Assembly (NCBI GenBank): GCA_038373885.1
Contig: JAWZYV010010319.1
Span: 856,001-920,000 of the forward strand
DNA from: Cheiracanthium punctorium
Taxonomy: Eukaryota; Arthropoda; Arachnida; Araneae; Cheiracanthiidae
DNA: 64,000 nt
Direction: 5' to 3'
The first letter of the stretch is position 1; every line of letters starts with the position of its first letter. Below are positions 24,312 through 36,656 of this stretch, piece after piece. A program made the translations under genes and the position numbers. The notes below the pieces were generated by a model, which saw only the letters and a program-made list of their open reading frames with translations, was not told the origin of the DNA and ran no database searches.

Positions 24312-24619
24312 TATGAAATAGAATATCTATGCTATCAATTTTTTAAAAATATATCATTAAATAGAGAAAAAAAATCTACTCAAATTAGCCGCTTAAAAAA
24401 TAGGCGAATGAAATATTAATTGAGAAATATCGATAAGTTCAAGATTTTTTTAATTAGAGCAAAATCTTCCGATTGGTTTGAAAATCACTAAGCGAGTGTA
24501 ATCAAAAGTGTTCAAGAGAACACTGTGATGGCAGATTACATGCTTTGGCAAGGAAGATTTTTTTTTCTGTTTAAATCTCATTCAATTATCAGAACCATAA
24601 GCAACACATCTACCCCGAA
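24312..24619. other. Upstream region of the MULE-like transposase
   Basis: About 300 bp of AT-rich DNA 5' of the minus-strand transposase start. No clear TATA box or terminator could be assigned. It ends at the Helitron insertion. Confidence 0.4.
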
Positions 24620-26200
24620 TCTATATATATAAAAGAGGAAAGTTTGTTTGTTTGTTTGTTCGCTATACGCTTTCAGGCAGGATCTGGACCAAATTTGGCA
24701 CACTGACTAAATAGGACAAGAGAAAGCTAATGCCGTAAAAATGAAATTAATTGGATTAATAGTTTTTGAGTTATTTTATGTTTTGTAAGGTTTTTGGCCA
24801 TTTTTCTCGCATTTTACGTTATCGCGAGCTAATTTCTGTCCGAATACTATATTTTTTATATCATCGGAAACTACATTCTCTTTTAAATACAATTTGTTAC
24901 AAAATCGTACTTACATTTGCCGATTTTGGGAATTTTTTAAAGGAAATCCTGTTTCGAAGAAAATGTACTGCTTTTAAAAATATGCTATATTTAAACTGTC
25001 GAATCGAAAAACCTAATGGGCAAAAATTTTCCATCTTTTTACCGCTGATTGAACATTTATTTCTCCCTCTTTTAAATTTTGAACCGTGCGGAAATGTTTA
25101 TTAGATTTTTTTATATTATTCTTTTTCTGAAAAGATAACATATTAAAATTCTCTCCAGAATGCAAGTTCCGGAAGGAAGGTAGAGAGACGGGAGAGGGGG
25201 GGGGTGAAGAGAGGTGGAGGTTGAAAGAGAGAAGGGACGGCGATGTCAAGCTTGATTCAAGCTTGCTATGCCAAACTTAATGCAAGTTGGGCAAGTGTAA
25301 ACTTGAACACTCGATTAAAACTTGCATTAAGCTTACACGCTTGAAATAATCAAGCTTAAAGCAAGTTTATTGACTTGATAAATCAAGCTTGCTGCAAGTT
25401 TGATGCAAACTTTCTGTGCTGTCTGGGTTGCATTTTTTAAAAACTTAAAAGTGTGTGTAAGCCAAAAGGAGTGCTGCTAGAAGGTAGCGTGAAACTGCTG
25501 AAGAATTGACTTTAGTGAGCTATAAAGTTATAAATTCATTAGAACTACGTTATGAAGGTTATAATAAAATTAATCGAAGCTTAATGTCTGTAGTTGCTAA
25601 TATTTGCTACTCTCTTTATTATTAGATAATTAACAACAGAAATTTAAAAAACACTAAAGTGAAACCTCTGAAAGCTGGTGCAGGTCCCCTGTTCCTTTCT
25701 TTTTTTCGTTGCAACGTTAAGTCCCAGGTCCTTTTTTTTATCAATTCAGCGGGAGGATTTATATCCCTTCCCTGTACAATCTCATACTGACGACTGGACT
25801 CTATTTGTTTTTTGTAGTTGCGTAGGTATTAGCGATAAATGACTGAATACAGACACCTAGAAGGGGAGAAGCCTAAGCTATGCCCAATTCCCAGTAACCT
25901 CTGTACTCTATCAGGTGCCGTGTTCATTTTTTTGTTGTTGTTGCAGCGGGAAGTTCCATGTCTTTTTTTTATCATTGCAGCTGGGGGATTCACATTCCAG
26001 CCTAGCCATGTCCCATTCCCGGTAACCTTTGTACGTTATCAGGTGCCGTGTTCAATTTTTTTCGTTGCAGCGGGAAGTCCAATATTCTTCTTTTTATCAT
26101 TGCAGCGGGAGGACTCGCATTCCTTCCCTTTAAAATCTATATTTAAGGTCAATGCGCATTTCTCTTCCATCGCACGGGAAACGCCGGGCCATGCTGCTAG
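24620..26200 (+). mobile_element. Non-autonomous Helitron, 1.58 kb
   Basis: Starts TCTATATATATAAAAGAGG after an A and ends GCTGCTAG before a T, as Helitrons do (A|TC...CTRR|T). The 5' part has (GTTT)n and the phrase GGACCAAATTTGGCACAC, common in this type of element. The 3' hairpin is weak (near CACGGGAAACGCCGGG). No Rep/helicase is encoded. Inside are a cluster of CAAGCTTG-like palindromes (25252-25415) and two tandem about 135-bp repeats (about 25867-26130) sharing CAGGTGCCGTGTTCA and GCAGCGGGAAGT. Confidence 0.65.
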
Positions 26201-26944
26201 TACTCTATATATTATACTTAATTTACTCTTATTTATCAATAAATCACCATGAGTATTTGATTCTGTTTCTGATCACGAATAAGTAACATTTTAAAATATC
26301 TCATTAGGTTCATTCCTTCATATACTTGTCATAAATATCTTTGAGTGTCTATATTACTCATACCCTTAAGCGCTTCTCTGTCGCTTCGTCTCTAAACATA
26401 ATCCGATGAAGCTCTCAACCCAAATTCTTTTTTTTTCTTCCTTTTTCGCATGGTAAATCTGCAGATGTACGATACGTATTCTAATTGAACTTCGTAATTT
26501 TAAAACATCTCGCTTAGCATAACAGAACAGAAGCATAGTTCTAACGGAGCATCTGCTTCGTTGAGATTTTCTCCATTTTGAAGGAAAGAAGAATATTTAT
26601 GCTATGTCAACATGCCTTACTACTACACTTTAACCTAAACCTTTTCGGGTGTTATAAATCGACCTTTCAAAAATAGTAATTCTTTTTTTTTTGCCTTAAG
26701 TAATTGGCCTGTATTTTGTGATATACTTTCCACAAAACACTCAACAAGTATATTTTTTTTACCGAATTTCTCCTCTATGGATGTCATATAGAAGGCTCGA
26801 CATTAGGGTGTACCGAAAATACACTTTTTCGAAATTCGCTTACCCTTAGTGCTATTTTTTCTCCAAATTGACTCAATAAAAAGATGCTAAATTTCAACTC
26901 GATTTGTAATGGTCTTCAGTTGCTGTACTGAACCTTTTGCAACC
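26201..26944. other. Central spacer of the foldback element
   Basis: AT-rich sequence between the Helitron and the right arm. No gene or repeat recognised apart from T-runs. Confidence 0.45.
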
Positions 26945-27553
26945 ACATTGAGCCTAGGGGGGTGGGGGTGAGGGGCAAACTTAACGTTAAGTTGGCCCCC
27001 ACATATTGTTTTGCGTATAACGTTTGGGGATTTAGGCTGCAAAACGAGCTCTTTCGAAAACTTTAATTTGTTTCTAAATTTGCGTTTATGGGGAGGGGGA
27101 GTGTAACTTAACGTTAACTTGGCTCCCACTTATTGTTTTGCGCATAACTTTGCGGGGATTATGGTGCAAACCATCAAACTTGGGTGCAAAACGAGCTCTT
27201 TTGAAAACTGTAATTTGTTTCTAAATTTGCATTCATGGGGGGGCCAACTTAACGTTAAGTTGGCCCCCCACATATTGTTTTGCGCATAACTTTTTTGGAT
27301 TTAGAGTGCAAACCATCAAACTTGGGTGCAAAACGAGCTCTTTCGAAAACTGTAATTCGTTTCTAAATTTGCGTTCATGGGGGGGCTAACTTAATGTTAA
27401 GTTAGCCCCCCAAATTGTTTTGCTTATAACTTTTTTGGGTTAGGGTGCAAAATGTCAAGCTTGGCTGGAAATCGGTACAAAACGATGACATAAAAATATT
27501 TGTAAAATTCGAATGAGGGGTTTTAATGAATGTCGTGTAAATAAATCCTTTGA

Positions 27554-27584
<31 letters not shown>

Positions 27585-28741
27585 ATACTGTTTTCTACAT
27601 AACTTAGTGTGCGAACTGTCAAACTTGGGTGCAAAACGGTTCAAAACGAGCTCTTTCGAAAAATGTAATTTGTTTCTATTTTTGCGTTCATGGGGGGGGG
27701 GTAACTTAACGTTAATTTGGCCCCCCACTTTTATTTTGCACATAACGCTTTTGGATTTAGGGTGCAAACCATGAAACTTGGATGCAAAACGGTGCTAAAC
27801 GAGCTCTTTCGAAAACTGTAATTCGTTTCTAAATTTGCGTTCATGGGCTAACTTAATGTTAAGTTAGCCCCCCCCCCCCCAGATTGTTTTGCTTATAACT
27901 TTTTTAGGGTTAGAGTGCAAAACGTCAAACTTGGGTGCAAAACGAGCTCTTTCGAAAACTGTAATTCGTTTCTAAATTTGCGTTCATGGGGGGGCTAACT
28001 TAATGTTAAGTTGGCCCCCCACATATTGTTTTGCGCATAACTTTTTTGGATTTAGGGTGCAAACCATCAAACTTGGGTGCAAAACGAGCTCTTTCGAAAA
28101 CTGTAATTCGTTTCTAAATTTGCGTTCATGGGGGGGCTAACTTAATGTTAAGTTGGCCCCCCACATATTGTTTTGCGCATAACTTTTTTGGATTTAGGGT
28201 GCAAACCATCAAACTTGGGTGCAAAACGAGCTCTTTCGAAAACTGTAATTCGTTTCTAAATTTGCGTTCATGGGGGGGCTAACTTAATGTTAAGTTAGCC
28301 CCCCAGATTGTTTTGCTTATAACTTTTTTAGGGTTAGGGTGCAAAAAGTCAAACTTGGGTGCAAAACGAGCTCTTTCGAAAACTGTAATTCGTTTCTAAA
28401 TTTGCGTTCATGGGGGGGGCTAACTTAATGTTAAGTTGGCCCCCCACATATTGTTTTGCGCATACCTTTTTTGGATTTAGGGTGCAAACCATCAGACTTG
28501 GGTGCAAAACGGTGCAAAACGAGCTCTTTCGAAAACTAATTCGTTTCTAAATTTGCGTTCATGGGGGGGCTAACTTAATGTTAAGTTAGCCCCCCCAAAT
28601 TGTTTTGCTTATAACATTTTTAGCGTTAGGGTGCAAAACGTCAAACTTGGGTGCGAATCGGTGCAAATCGGGTGCAAAACGATGACATAAAAATATTTGT
28701 AAAATTCGAATGAGGGGGGGGGGGGACAACTTAATGTACCT
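26945..28741 (-). repeat. Right foldback arm: tandem ~140-bp units, inverted
   Basis: Reverse complement of the left arm. Eleven junction palindromes lie near 26980, 27108, 27245, 27388, 27704, 27848, 27998, 28138, 28280, 28421 and 28569; the last few are spaced about 140 bp apart and are close copies of each other, indicating recent homogenisation. The outermost unit ends CAACTTAATGTACCT. A longer unit with CGATGACATAAAAATATTTG occurs at about 27484 and 28680. Confidence 0.85.
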
Positions 28742-28750
28742 AACCTTAAC

Positions 28751-29587
28751 CTGTTACACTGGATTGTTTTACAATTACATATTATCTAGATTTTTCAAGG
28801 AAACAGCTTTTCATTGTTATAATGCATTTTGCGAGTACCAATATGGCTATTTCTGTTAAGCTAATATCATCAAATTCTTTAATCATGTTTAATAAGTCTG
28901 TGTGCATGCTTAATTCCGCTCTAATTTACTGTAAGCTTAATTCATTTAAATGATTTATACATACAACGAATTTATAAATGATTATAATAATTATATTTTA
29001 ACACACATTTTAAACGTGGCTTTTTTTTACTACAAAATTATAATAATTTATTCATACTGTATTTTAAAATGCGAAAGCTTTTAAAATTTTACTTTAACAA
29101 AAAGCTAATATTTGAGCCCATTAAAGCTTAAGTGGTGTAACTCCATTTTTTGTTTTTTAGGTTAGGGTTACAGAAGTATTCAACAAAGGTCATTCTATTA
29201 AAATCACGAGTGGTGAGAGTTTTAACTCCCTTAACAACAGTGTGGTAACAGCAGTAGTTGCTGTGGAACACTGAATTTCCTATGATAGCCCTAATAGAAT
29301 CTTAAATATCTCAAAACTAGAAATATGGAGTTCCACCACTTGGGGCTTTAAGGGGCCCATTTCATACATTTTCTGAGTACCTCCTCCGATTATCGATAAG
29401 TTAGGATGCATTTGGTGAGTTGCATTGTAATAAGTGTTTGAACTTGAAAATTTTCTCAACTAATTTTATGTTTTTGTCCACCTTTGAATGAAAAAGTTTG
29501 ATTTTAAACTTTTTTAAAAAATAAAAAATCCTATATTTATTTTACATGTGATTTCCACCAGTTACTATCAAGGTATACGTGCAGTAA
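28751..29587. other. Intergenic, no gene recognised
   Basis: AT-rich DNA between the foldback element and the next Helitron. No motif could be supported. Confidence 0.5.
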
Positions 29588-32342
29588 TCTATATATTAAT
29601 TTGAAACATGCTTTTTCCTGTATACACTAAATTGAGAGAACGGCTGGGTATAAAAACTCGGTTGGGGTGTCTGAAGAACGGTCTCGGCCTGTAGATGTGC
29701 CATCAAAAGAGAAAATTAGAAAAATTCGAACGGTTCGGACGTAGCAGAACGACGAATGTGCAATATCAATACATCTCTACGTTAATTTGAAACGCGATTT
29801 TCTTTCGTCAACTAAATTGAGAGAACAGCCTGGGGTGTAGAAATTTGGTTGAGGTGTTTAAAGAAAGGTCTTGGCCTGTAGATGTGCCATCAAAAGAGAA
29901 AATCAGAAAAAGTCGAACGGTTTAGGCGTGGCGGAACGGCAAAGATGCAAATTTTCGCCAGATAAGAGTGACGGGCGATATGTGCACTTTACTATTCTTA
30001 TTCATATAATAATAGTATTAATATATTACTTATAAATCCTTTTTCTTAAAAGTTTTAGCTTTATTCCTTAAATATTTTTATTGTAATCCATTTTAGATAG
30101 AAATAACTTTGTGGTTTATTAACCCCATTGTCGGCAGTTTTAAACGTCTTCTTTATTTTGGCGCTTTATCGCTTATTTCTTTAACTTTTGAGTTGTCTAT
30201 TTGATATTGGATATTTAGCAGCAGCGCGAAAAAATGCAAATAAATCAGGAAGCGCTCAAGCCCTTTGGCGGATTAATTATTTGTCCCTCGAAGGAAACAG
30301 GTCAAGTCACTCCTTTTTTTCGAATTCTGCTGATTTTTTACTACTTTCTTTGATAAATAAACCATTTTGTGATTCCATATTTTGCATTTATATTAATAAA
30401 CTTACCAGGTATATTCTGATTAGAATAAGACCAAGTATGATTTAAAAAAAGAAATGAAAACCGACTTCGAATTACTTAATAAAGAAAAATTATTCCCATT
30501 CTAAATGAAAAGGCTTTGGACAAATTCTCGCGAAATATAGCAGATATTGCCAAATTGAGTTCAGTTTTGGAGACTTATTTTTTGACGACAAACTTGGCGA
30601 TAACTCGGAAATAGCATTGTGGTTTATTAAAACTCATTGTTGGCAGTTATAAACACGTTCTTTATTTTGGCGCTTTATCGCTTATCTGTTAATTTGGAAC
30701 GTTCTTTTACTGTATCCACTAATTTAGAGAACGGCTAGGTATATAAAAAAAAAAAAAAAAAATTAAAGTATCTAAAAAAGGCCTTAGCCTGTAAATGTGT
30801 GATCAAAAGAGAAAAATAGAAAAAGTCGAAGAGATCAAGCATGGCGGAACGGAAAATGTAAATTTTTCGCCATAGAATTAACATTCTGGTTTATTAAATA
30901 CATTTGGCAGTCATAAAAGCTTTCTTTATTTGGGCGCTTTATCGCTTATTTCCTTTCATTTTTTTCTATATATTAATTTGAAACATGTTTTTCCGGTATC
31001 CACTAAATTGACAGAAAGTTATGTGTAAAAATTTAGTTGAAGGGTCTAAAAAGGTCTTAGTCCGTTGGGAGTTAAAGACTGGGAGCTTCGCATCAGGCTG
31101 ACCACCTGACCTAGGCATATGCTTCTGCACCGCAGAACTCGTGTTCACGAAGGCATGGTTGGCCAGCGCAGGCCTTGGCCGCGCAAGTGGGCTGTTGCGC
31201 CATATAGTTAGTCATGCTTTCATAGTTAGAACATACCTGACGAAGATTGTTAAGCAGTTTTGGTAGGCGATTTTAATATTGATTTAAATTCTGAAAAGTG
31301 TGTTATGTGCACAGAAGACAAACACGGCACACTCATGGATTATGATGCACTTTCAAAACAGTATTTATAAAGGTGAAGTATAGTTAGAATGTGCTTGGCG
31401 AAGATTGTAAAACAGTTTTGGCAGGCGGCGATTTTAATATACATTTCAATTCCAAAGAAGTGTTTTATGGAATAAGAAAAAAAAAATACGGCACGGTCAT
31501 GAATAATGAAACACTTTTCAACTTAATGAAAAAAGGAAGAAAAATAGGGACGGCGCATGGATTATGATACGGTTTTAATATACAGCACTTCAGGGAGTAT
31601 TTAAAATATGAAAGTGTTTCAGAATTTTTTCAAACTTTTCTCCATAGAAATACATTGTGGTTTGTTAACCACATTGGCAGCAGTTATAAACTCTTTTTTA
31701 GTTAGCGGTTTATCTCTTATTTCTTTAATTTTTCAGTTTTCTGTCTGATATTGGATCTTTAGGGATAGGGTAAGAAAAGGAAAATAAAGCAGATAGCGCG
31801 CGATCGTCATTTGGCGGATTAGATTTTTTGTCTCTTGCAGAATTCCAACACTTTTTACTATTCACTTCAGACTTTTGGCGTTTACCTTACTGCCTACCTT
31901 TAATGTTGTATGTTGCTCTTTCAATGGTTAGATCAAAGAATGCTGTCAGTCAAGATCATTTAAGAGAATTCACCTGGACGTTCCGTGGTCTATGGCTTTA
32001 TCTAAAATATCGTCTTCAAAACGAAATACTCAATTAGAATTTGTAACTGTATTTGCTCAATCGTCATTTAATATGTACTCTTCCTTTTTTTTACTCAATC
32101 AAGATAGTTAAAAAGAAATTTTAAAGATTTTAATCATTTCATCTCCATCGTACAGTTGCTAGAGTAAGAACTGGCGCGAAACTTTGTTTACTTTCTGTCA
32201 CACGTCATGTTCCGTCCGCGTCGCTCTTCGATTTTTCCTGTTAGTTTTGTTCAAGACCTTGGTGGCATTCTTGATCGTTCCCATTTATTTTTGAATATTA
32301 CAGTCAATAAAGTGACCGTCGAATTCGACGGGTTCCAGCTAG
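29588..32342 (+). mobile_element. Non-autonomous Helitron, 2.76 kb
   Basis: Begins TCTATATATTAATTTGAAAC after A (29587) and ends CCAGCTAG before T (32343). The 3' end carries the exact palindrome CCGTCGAATTCGACGG nine bases before CTAG, a textbook Helitron terminator hairpin. The 5'-end phrase (TTAATTTGAAAC...ACTAAATTGAGAGAACGGC) is repeated near 29783, 30692 and 30968, and TTATTTTGGCGCTTTATCGCTTAT recurs near 30153, 30662 and 30917, so the interior is built of duplicated blocks. No Rep/helicase frame is present. Confidence 0.8.
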
Positions 32343-32477
32343 TATAGTTTATTTCGCACCTGCATTATTTCATCTTTTCATATTTATTATTATTTAGAAA
32401 TATGTAATCGACTGTTATTTATTTTTTTTTTTTTTTCAGGGATAGAAGATTGCACTATCCGCGGAAATAGGTGACAT

Positions 32478-32748
32478 TGCCCCGGAGGGTTTGGACTTCT
32501 GCTCGTTGGTCCCTAATTTTGAACCAGTTCTAGATGACAGACCAATCACCACCTGAAGTCGGCACCCTCAGAAAACATGGAGGGCATTGGAGCCACGGTG
32601 GATTTTAGGTGCACCAACTCCCACTAGCGTACACGGTCCCACAGCAGTCGAGCCAAGAAGGAACCCTGGCCAAGCCGGATGCTGCTTCACTTGCAGTGTT
32701 CTTAAGGGAACGGAGTTTAGCAACCAGACCACTGCGGGACTATACAGC
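32478..32748 (-). mobile_element. SINE of the GTCCCGCAGTGG family, copy without CAA tail
   Basis: Read on the minus strand it opens GTCCCGCAGTGGTC, continues with ACTCCGTTCCCTTAAGAACAC and TTGGCCAGGG, and runs to near 32478. It matches the element at 36265-36656 segment by segment (CCTAATTTTGAACCAGTTC; GCCACGGTGGATTTT; GCGTACACGGT). The far (3') end differs and lacks the CAA repeats, so it is partial or diverged. Confidence 0.65.
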
Positions 32749-34553
32749 CGGCGACATTTTGAAATAATTTATTCGTTTCAGGAGGAAAGTAAATTTTCTA
32801 GATTTCCTGAAACCAGATAAACTTCAATTGTAGCATATTCACGAACCACATAGCATTTAGTTGTCAGCTGCATAGATAAATTCGGCAGTATGAAACATAG
32901 CGTAATCACGAGGTATCATTTCAATCCCACAGTATTTTCGACATACTACAGTATATTTTTTTCCAATAGTGTTTTTTAATATAAAAAATGAAACTAAATT
33001 CTATATTCACAGCTAAATGCAATGTGGTTTGTGAATGTGTTACAGTTGAAGTCTGTTCTTGCTGAAATCGAAGATAAGTCAAAGGATATTTTTGTCTACA
33101 ATAGTCAAGGGTAACGGTCATTCTCTACTGGAGGAACTCCGAATTGTGTGGTAGAAATATCTACATTTACGATAAAAAACAGTTTTAAGTCCGTCCTTTT
33201 AAAAATTAATAGTATTCTTGAGTGGACACAAGATTTACTATGCTCCCTTACTATCAACCGATAAGAGTTTTTAAACAAAGTGCGTAGAATCTTTAAGTAC
33301 AAAATTTTGAAATGTTTTTCCAAAATGAAAGAATATTTAGGTCATTATGCTGAGCACATGCTGTACTTACGATATTTATCTGAAATATGCATATTGCATA
33401 CAGGCCTATTGTCTGAAAAATTCTCATTCCTTACACTTATATCCTTACTATTTATGATTGGTTTTCTGTCATAATTTGGGTCAAATTCATAATCCTCTCA
33501 CTCTCTGACCAGAACGGCCAGTGGGTGCAAAATCCCATAGATTTAACCTACACATTCACCCAGTATGTGCTGTAAAGTCATTCAATAAATAAATAAATAA
33601 ACAAATAAAAATAAAATTAAATATAAAATGAAAATAATGTTTTCTCTTTTCAATGAAATCTGTTTTTTCCCCTTCCTCGTTATTGATATATCGATACATT
33701 TATAAAACTGATATTATCGAAGAATACGTACAACCTAACATTTATAAAATAAAAATTCTTTTATTTTTAAAGCAAGGTAAAAGCACAGTCCATTAACTAG
33801 GGAATGCAATCCCGCACTGTTTTTCCACGAGAATCCTTTACTTTTTAGCACGTCATTTCCCGTAAAAAATTGTCACGATTATTTTTAACAGCACTGACAT
33901 CTGCTGAAAAATGGAAGAATGCGAGAACAGCTGGATAGATTGCCCAATGCTGAAAAAAGGGCAGCCGTTGCCATCGATCGACTTAACTACCAGCAAGATG
34001 GCGGACGTTCGAACGTTCATCGCGTGCCACAGATCTAGAGACACTTTTTTGACGACAGATGGCTGTGCTCAGTGCCAGCTGCGTCAAAAAAGTGTGGCAA
34101 CGGGTTGCGCCTCAAAGGGTTAAGCAACTTTTGAAAAGTCGGTTAATTAGAAAAAAGTCTAACTAGTAAAGGATTGAGGAGGATAACTAATTTAAAATGC
34201 TCAAATACGATTATTTGTACCCCAATTACAAATTTGTGCTCTCTAATACATATGCAAAAAAGTAATTCTTCCTACGGATCTATCTTTTCTTTTTAATGCT
34301 GATATAATAATTCGTAAATCCCGCAATCTCATGGTTTTCTCTAACGAGGGCTAATTTACTCCCTAATATTTTCCCTTATCAAGCGTTCTAAAAATGATCT
34401 AAATGTCAAATTACTTTTACCTGACAAACCCAACGATTTTTTTCTCTAATATTTTTTTTGCCTTGCGATGCTGAATTTCAAACTTTCAAAAGAAACTAAG
34501 TCGATTTGCCGAAATATTAAATTATGGAACATGTAGGTTTGAAGTTTAGGAGT

Positions 34554-34590
<37 letters not shown>

Positions 34591-35035
34591 ATCCATCGAT
34601 ATATGGATATCAGGAATAATCGATTCGAAAAGTTTAATTCAGGCTGCTAGGTAAGATTTTAAATAAAATATCGAGTAGAGTAAGAGAATTTTAGAATTAA
34701 ATGTATAATATTTTCAAAATTAAATTTGCATTGTATTATTATTGAACGAACGTATTTTTTTTCAAAGTGAACAATAGTTGAAAATAACGCTTGAAACAGA
34801 TTTTCATCAATTTGGATTTAAAAAAAAATTACATGCAATGCAAATTGGAAAATTTAAAGACAGTTGATTAATAACTTATAGGTTTAAACTATACTTATTG
34901 TGCCTACCGCACACGCATTTATTTTGTACATGATATAGACAAATATTTACTAATATTTAGGACATATTTGCATTTAAATAAAATATTCTTATTAAAATAC
35001 TTTTGGAATTTCAGTGTTGTAGAATAAGGGGATTT
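32749..35035. other. Intergenic with simple repeats
   Basis: Holds an (AATA)n tract near 33585-33615, a T/A-rich region, and an A-run of about 28 at 34559-34588. Short frames show no domains. A hairpin with exact 13-bp arms, CACTTTTTTGACG at 34042-34054 and CGTCAAAAAAGTG at 34082-34094, is listed here. Confidence 0.5.
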
Positions 35036-35800
35036 ACAGTGTTACGAATTTTCGGGGCAACTCGCTGCTCTGGGGCTTAAAATGGTTTAAAATTCGTATT
35101 CTACGCTTCAAATAGATAAATTTTGCTTTTTGTTGCATCAAAATCGGCCAATTAGAACCGGAGATACGGAGATTTTGGTTTCCCATTCAAATATATGGGG
35201 TTTCTAGAAAACTCGAGAAATATTGGTCCTAGGGCTTAGATCTCTTCACTTTTGGGGACTTATTTTTGGCGCCAAATTTGGCGATATTTCGCCAAAAGTC
35301 GCCAAGCTTGGCGACATTTTGGTCATTTGTCGCGATTTTCCCTATGGGGCCTGTAAAGCTCCTTTTGCTGCATTAAAAACACCTAATAACCTAACATTTC
35401 TCTTCTATGACGCAATCAATATGTGTGTGCGGTGGCGCCTGATGATAGAGCACACCATTCCAATATCCATTCCATTTTCCGTCTATTTGAGGTTACATGT
35501 GATTAGGCTTAAAAAGCCCACCAGTTCTAATTTGGCGCTTTATATCCAATTTATCCACTCTTTCATTGCCTTAAAAGGCTATATTTAAACACTTATCCGG
35601 TATAAGCTCGTTAATTGGCACCATGTGCTATCTACTTTTTTATTTTTATATTTTTTTCACTTTATCAATGGATTATCTTGGGATTTCACTTTACGTAAGT
35701 AAGCTATTATATATTATATATATATATATATATTCTCGCTTTATCTAGAATCTTCGTGAAATAGGCTTTTCTGGAGGCTTCTTGTACCTCCTGCGTCGGC

Positions 35801-35809
35801 TATAAATAG
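35801..35809 (+). promoter_or_regulatory. LTR TATA box
   Basis: TATAAATAG lies after CCTGCGTCGGC; TTCAGTGCGAG 21 bases further is a plausible start of R. The same TATAAATAG is present in the inverted U3 arm at 47521-47529. Confidence 0.6.
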
Positions 35810-36264
35810 AAGTGCCTTTAAAGCCCCAGTTCAGTGCGAGTTGAAAGTTCAGTGTGAGAGAGCGCCCGTATTGTGAAAGCTCTCTGAGCGAGTACGCTTG
35901 CTTTGTGACTTGATAGTGCTATAGAAGCTGTGTTTTGGCTTGCTTTTTGAAGCTTTGAATTTAAGTGCTGTGTGTAAATTCTTCACTGCTGAGTCTTGAG
36001 GGACTGTTAGTGTTATCCCTCGAATATTTCCACTGAAGTTTTACCTGTGGATGTGTTTTATTTTATGTGAGAAATACAGCATTTGTGAAAGCTTCAGATC
36101 TAAGCGGATTGTTAAAAGCACGTTGCTGTTTAATTGTGCTTGTGAATTTTGTACAGCTGATTGTTCTACGAAGTTCTAGAAGCAATAAAGTTGTATTCCA
36201 TCCTGACCAGTGGACTTTTACTAGAAATTTCTACACCAACTGGACTTTAGAACGACGAACCCGG

Positions 36265-36656
36265 TTGTTGTTGTTGTTGCTAATGCCCTCTGGCAACCGC
36301 GTTGCGGTGACAGATCTCCCCTATATAGGCAGGCGATGGGCAGAAGGAGCGGCTTCCATTTCAATGAGCCCCAGTTGGAGGAAGTCCGTCTTAGCTCGGG
36401 GTCCCGTAATTTTGAACCAGTTCCAGAGGAGGGACCAACCCCCTGATATCGGCACCCCCAGAGGTATCGTTTAACAACTTGGAGGACTTTGGAGCCACGA
36501 CGGATTTTACGTGCACCAGCTCCCATTAGCGTACACGGTTCCACAGCGGACGGGCGGAGAGGGGGAAGTCCCTCCCAAGCACTGGCCAAGCCGGGTGCTG
36601 CTTCACTTGCCGTGTTCTTATGGGAACGGAGTTTAGCGCCTAGTCCACTGCGGGAC
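36265..36656 (-). mobile_element. SINE with (CAA)n tail inside the LTR
   Basis: A 392-bp insertion flanked by a perfect 12-bp duplication, CGACGAACCCGG, at 36253-36264 and 36657-36668. On the minus strand it starts GTCCCGCAGTGGACTAGGCG and ends GGGCATTAGCAACAACAAC. The long duplication and simple-repeat tail show LINE-dependent retroposition. The head has an A-box-like CGCAGTGGACTAGG but I see no good B box. Confidence 0.85.

Larger units (their letters stand above)
20108..28741. mobile_element. 8.6-kb foldback Mutator-type transposon (FB/Phantom-like)
   Basis: Both ends read AGGTACATTAAGTTG inward, followed by a long C run and CTCATTCGAATTTTACAAAT. They are flanked by AACTTTAAC (20099-20107) and AACCTTAAC (28742-28750), a 9-bp duplication with one mismatch. 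Between the ends stand two opposed arms built from about 140-bp tandem units (20108-22466 and 26945-28741), a decayed MULE-like transposase on the minus strand (22466-24311), and a spacer into which a Helitron jumped (24620-26200). A hAT element sits in the left arm (20699-21570). Long arms of tandem repeats plus a MULE enzyme and a 9-bp duplication recall Drosophila FB/NOF and the Phantom group; that family assignment is by analogy. Confidence 0.8.

Noticed and set aside
27402..27774. Frames of 74-121 codons on both strands in the right arm
   Set aside because: They arise from the repeat units and C/G runs; the translations mirror the repeats and carry no domain.
20116..28735. Regular repeats that could be taken for a CRISPR-like or satellite array
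   Set aside because: Units are about 140 bp with no unique spacers, the two blocks are inverted to each other, and they end at transposon termini with a 9-bp duplication.
33790..34125. Second piggyBac-type MITE ending CTCAAAGGGTTAA
   Set aside because: The right end fits loosely, but no matching CCC start after a TTAA could be found on the left.
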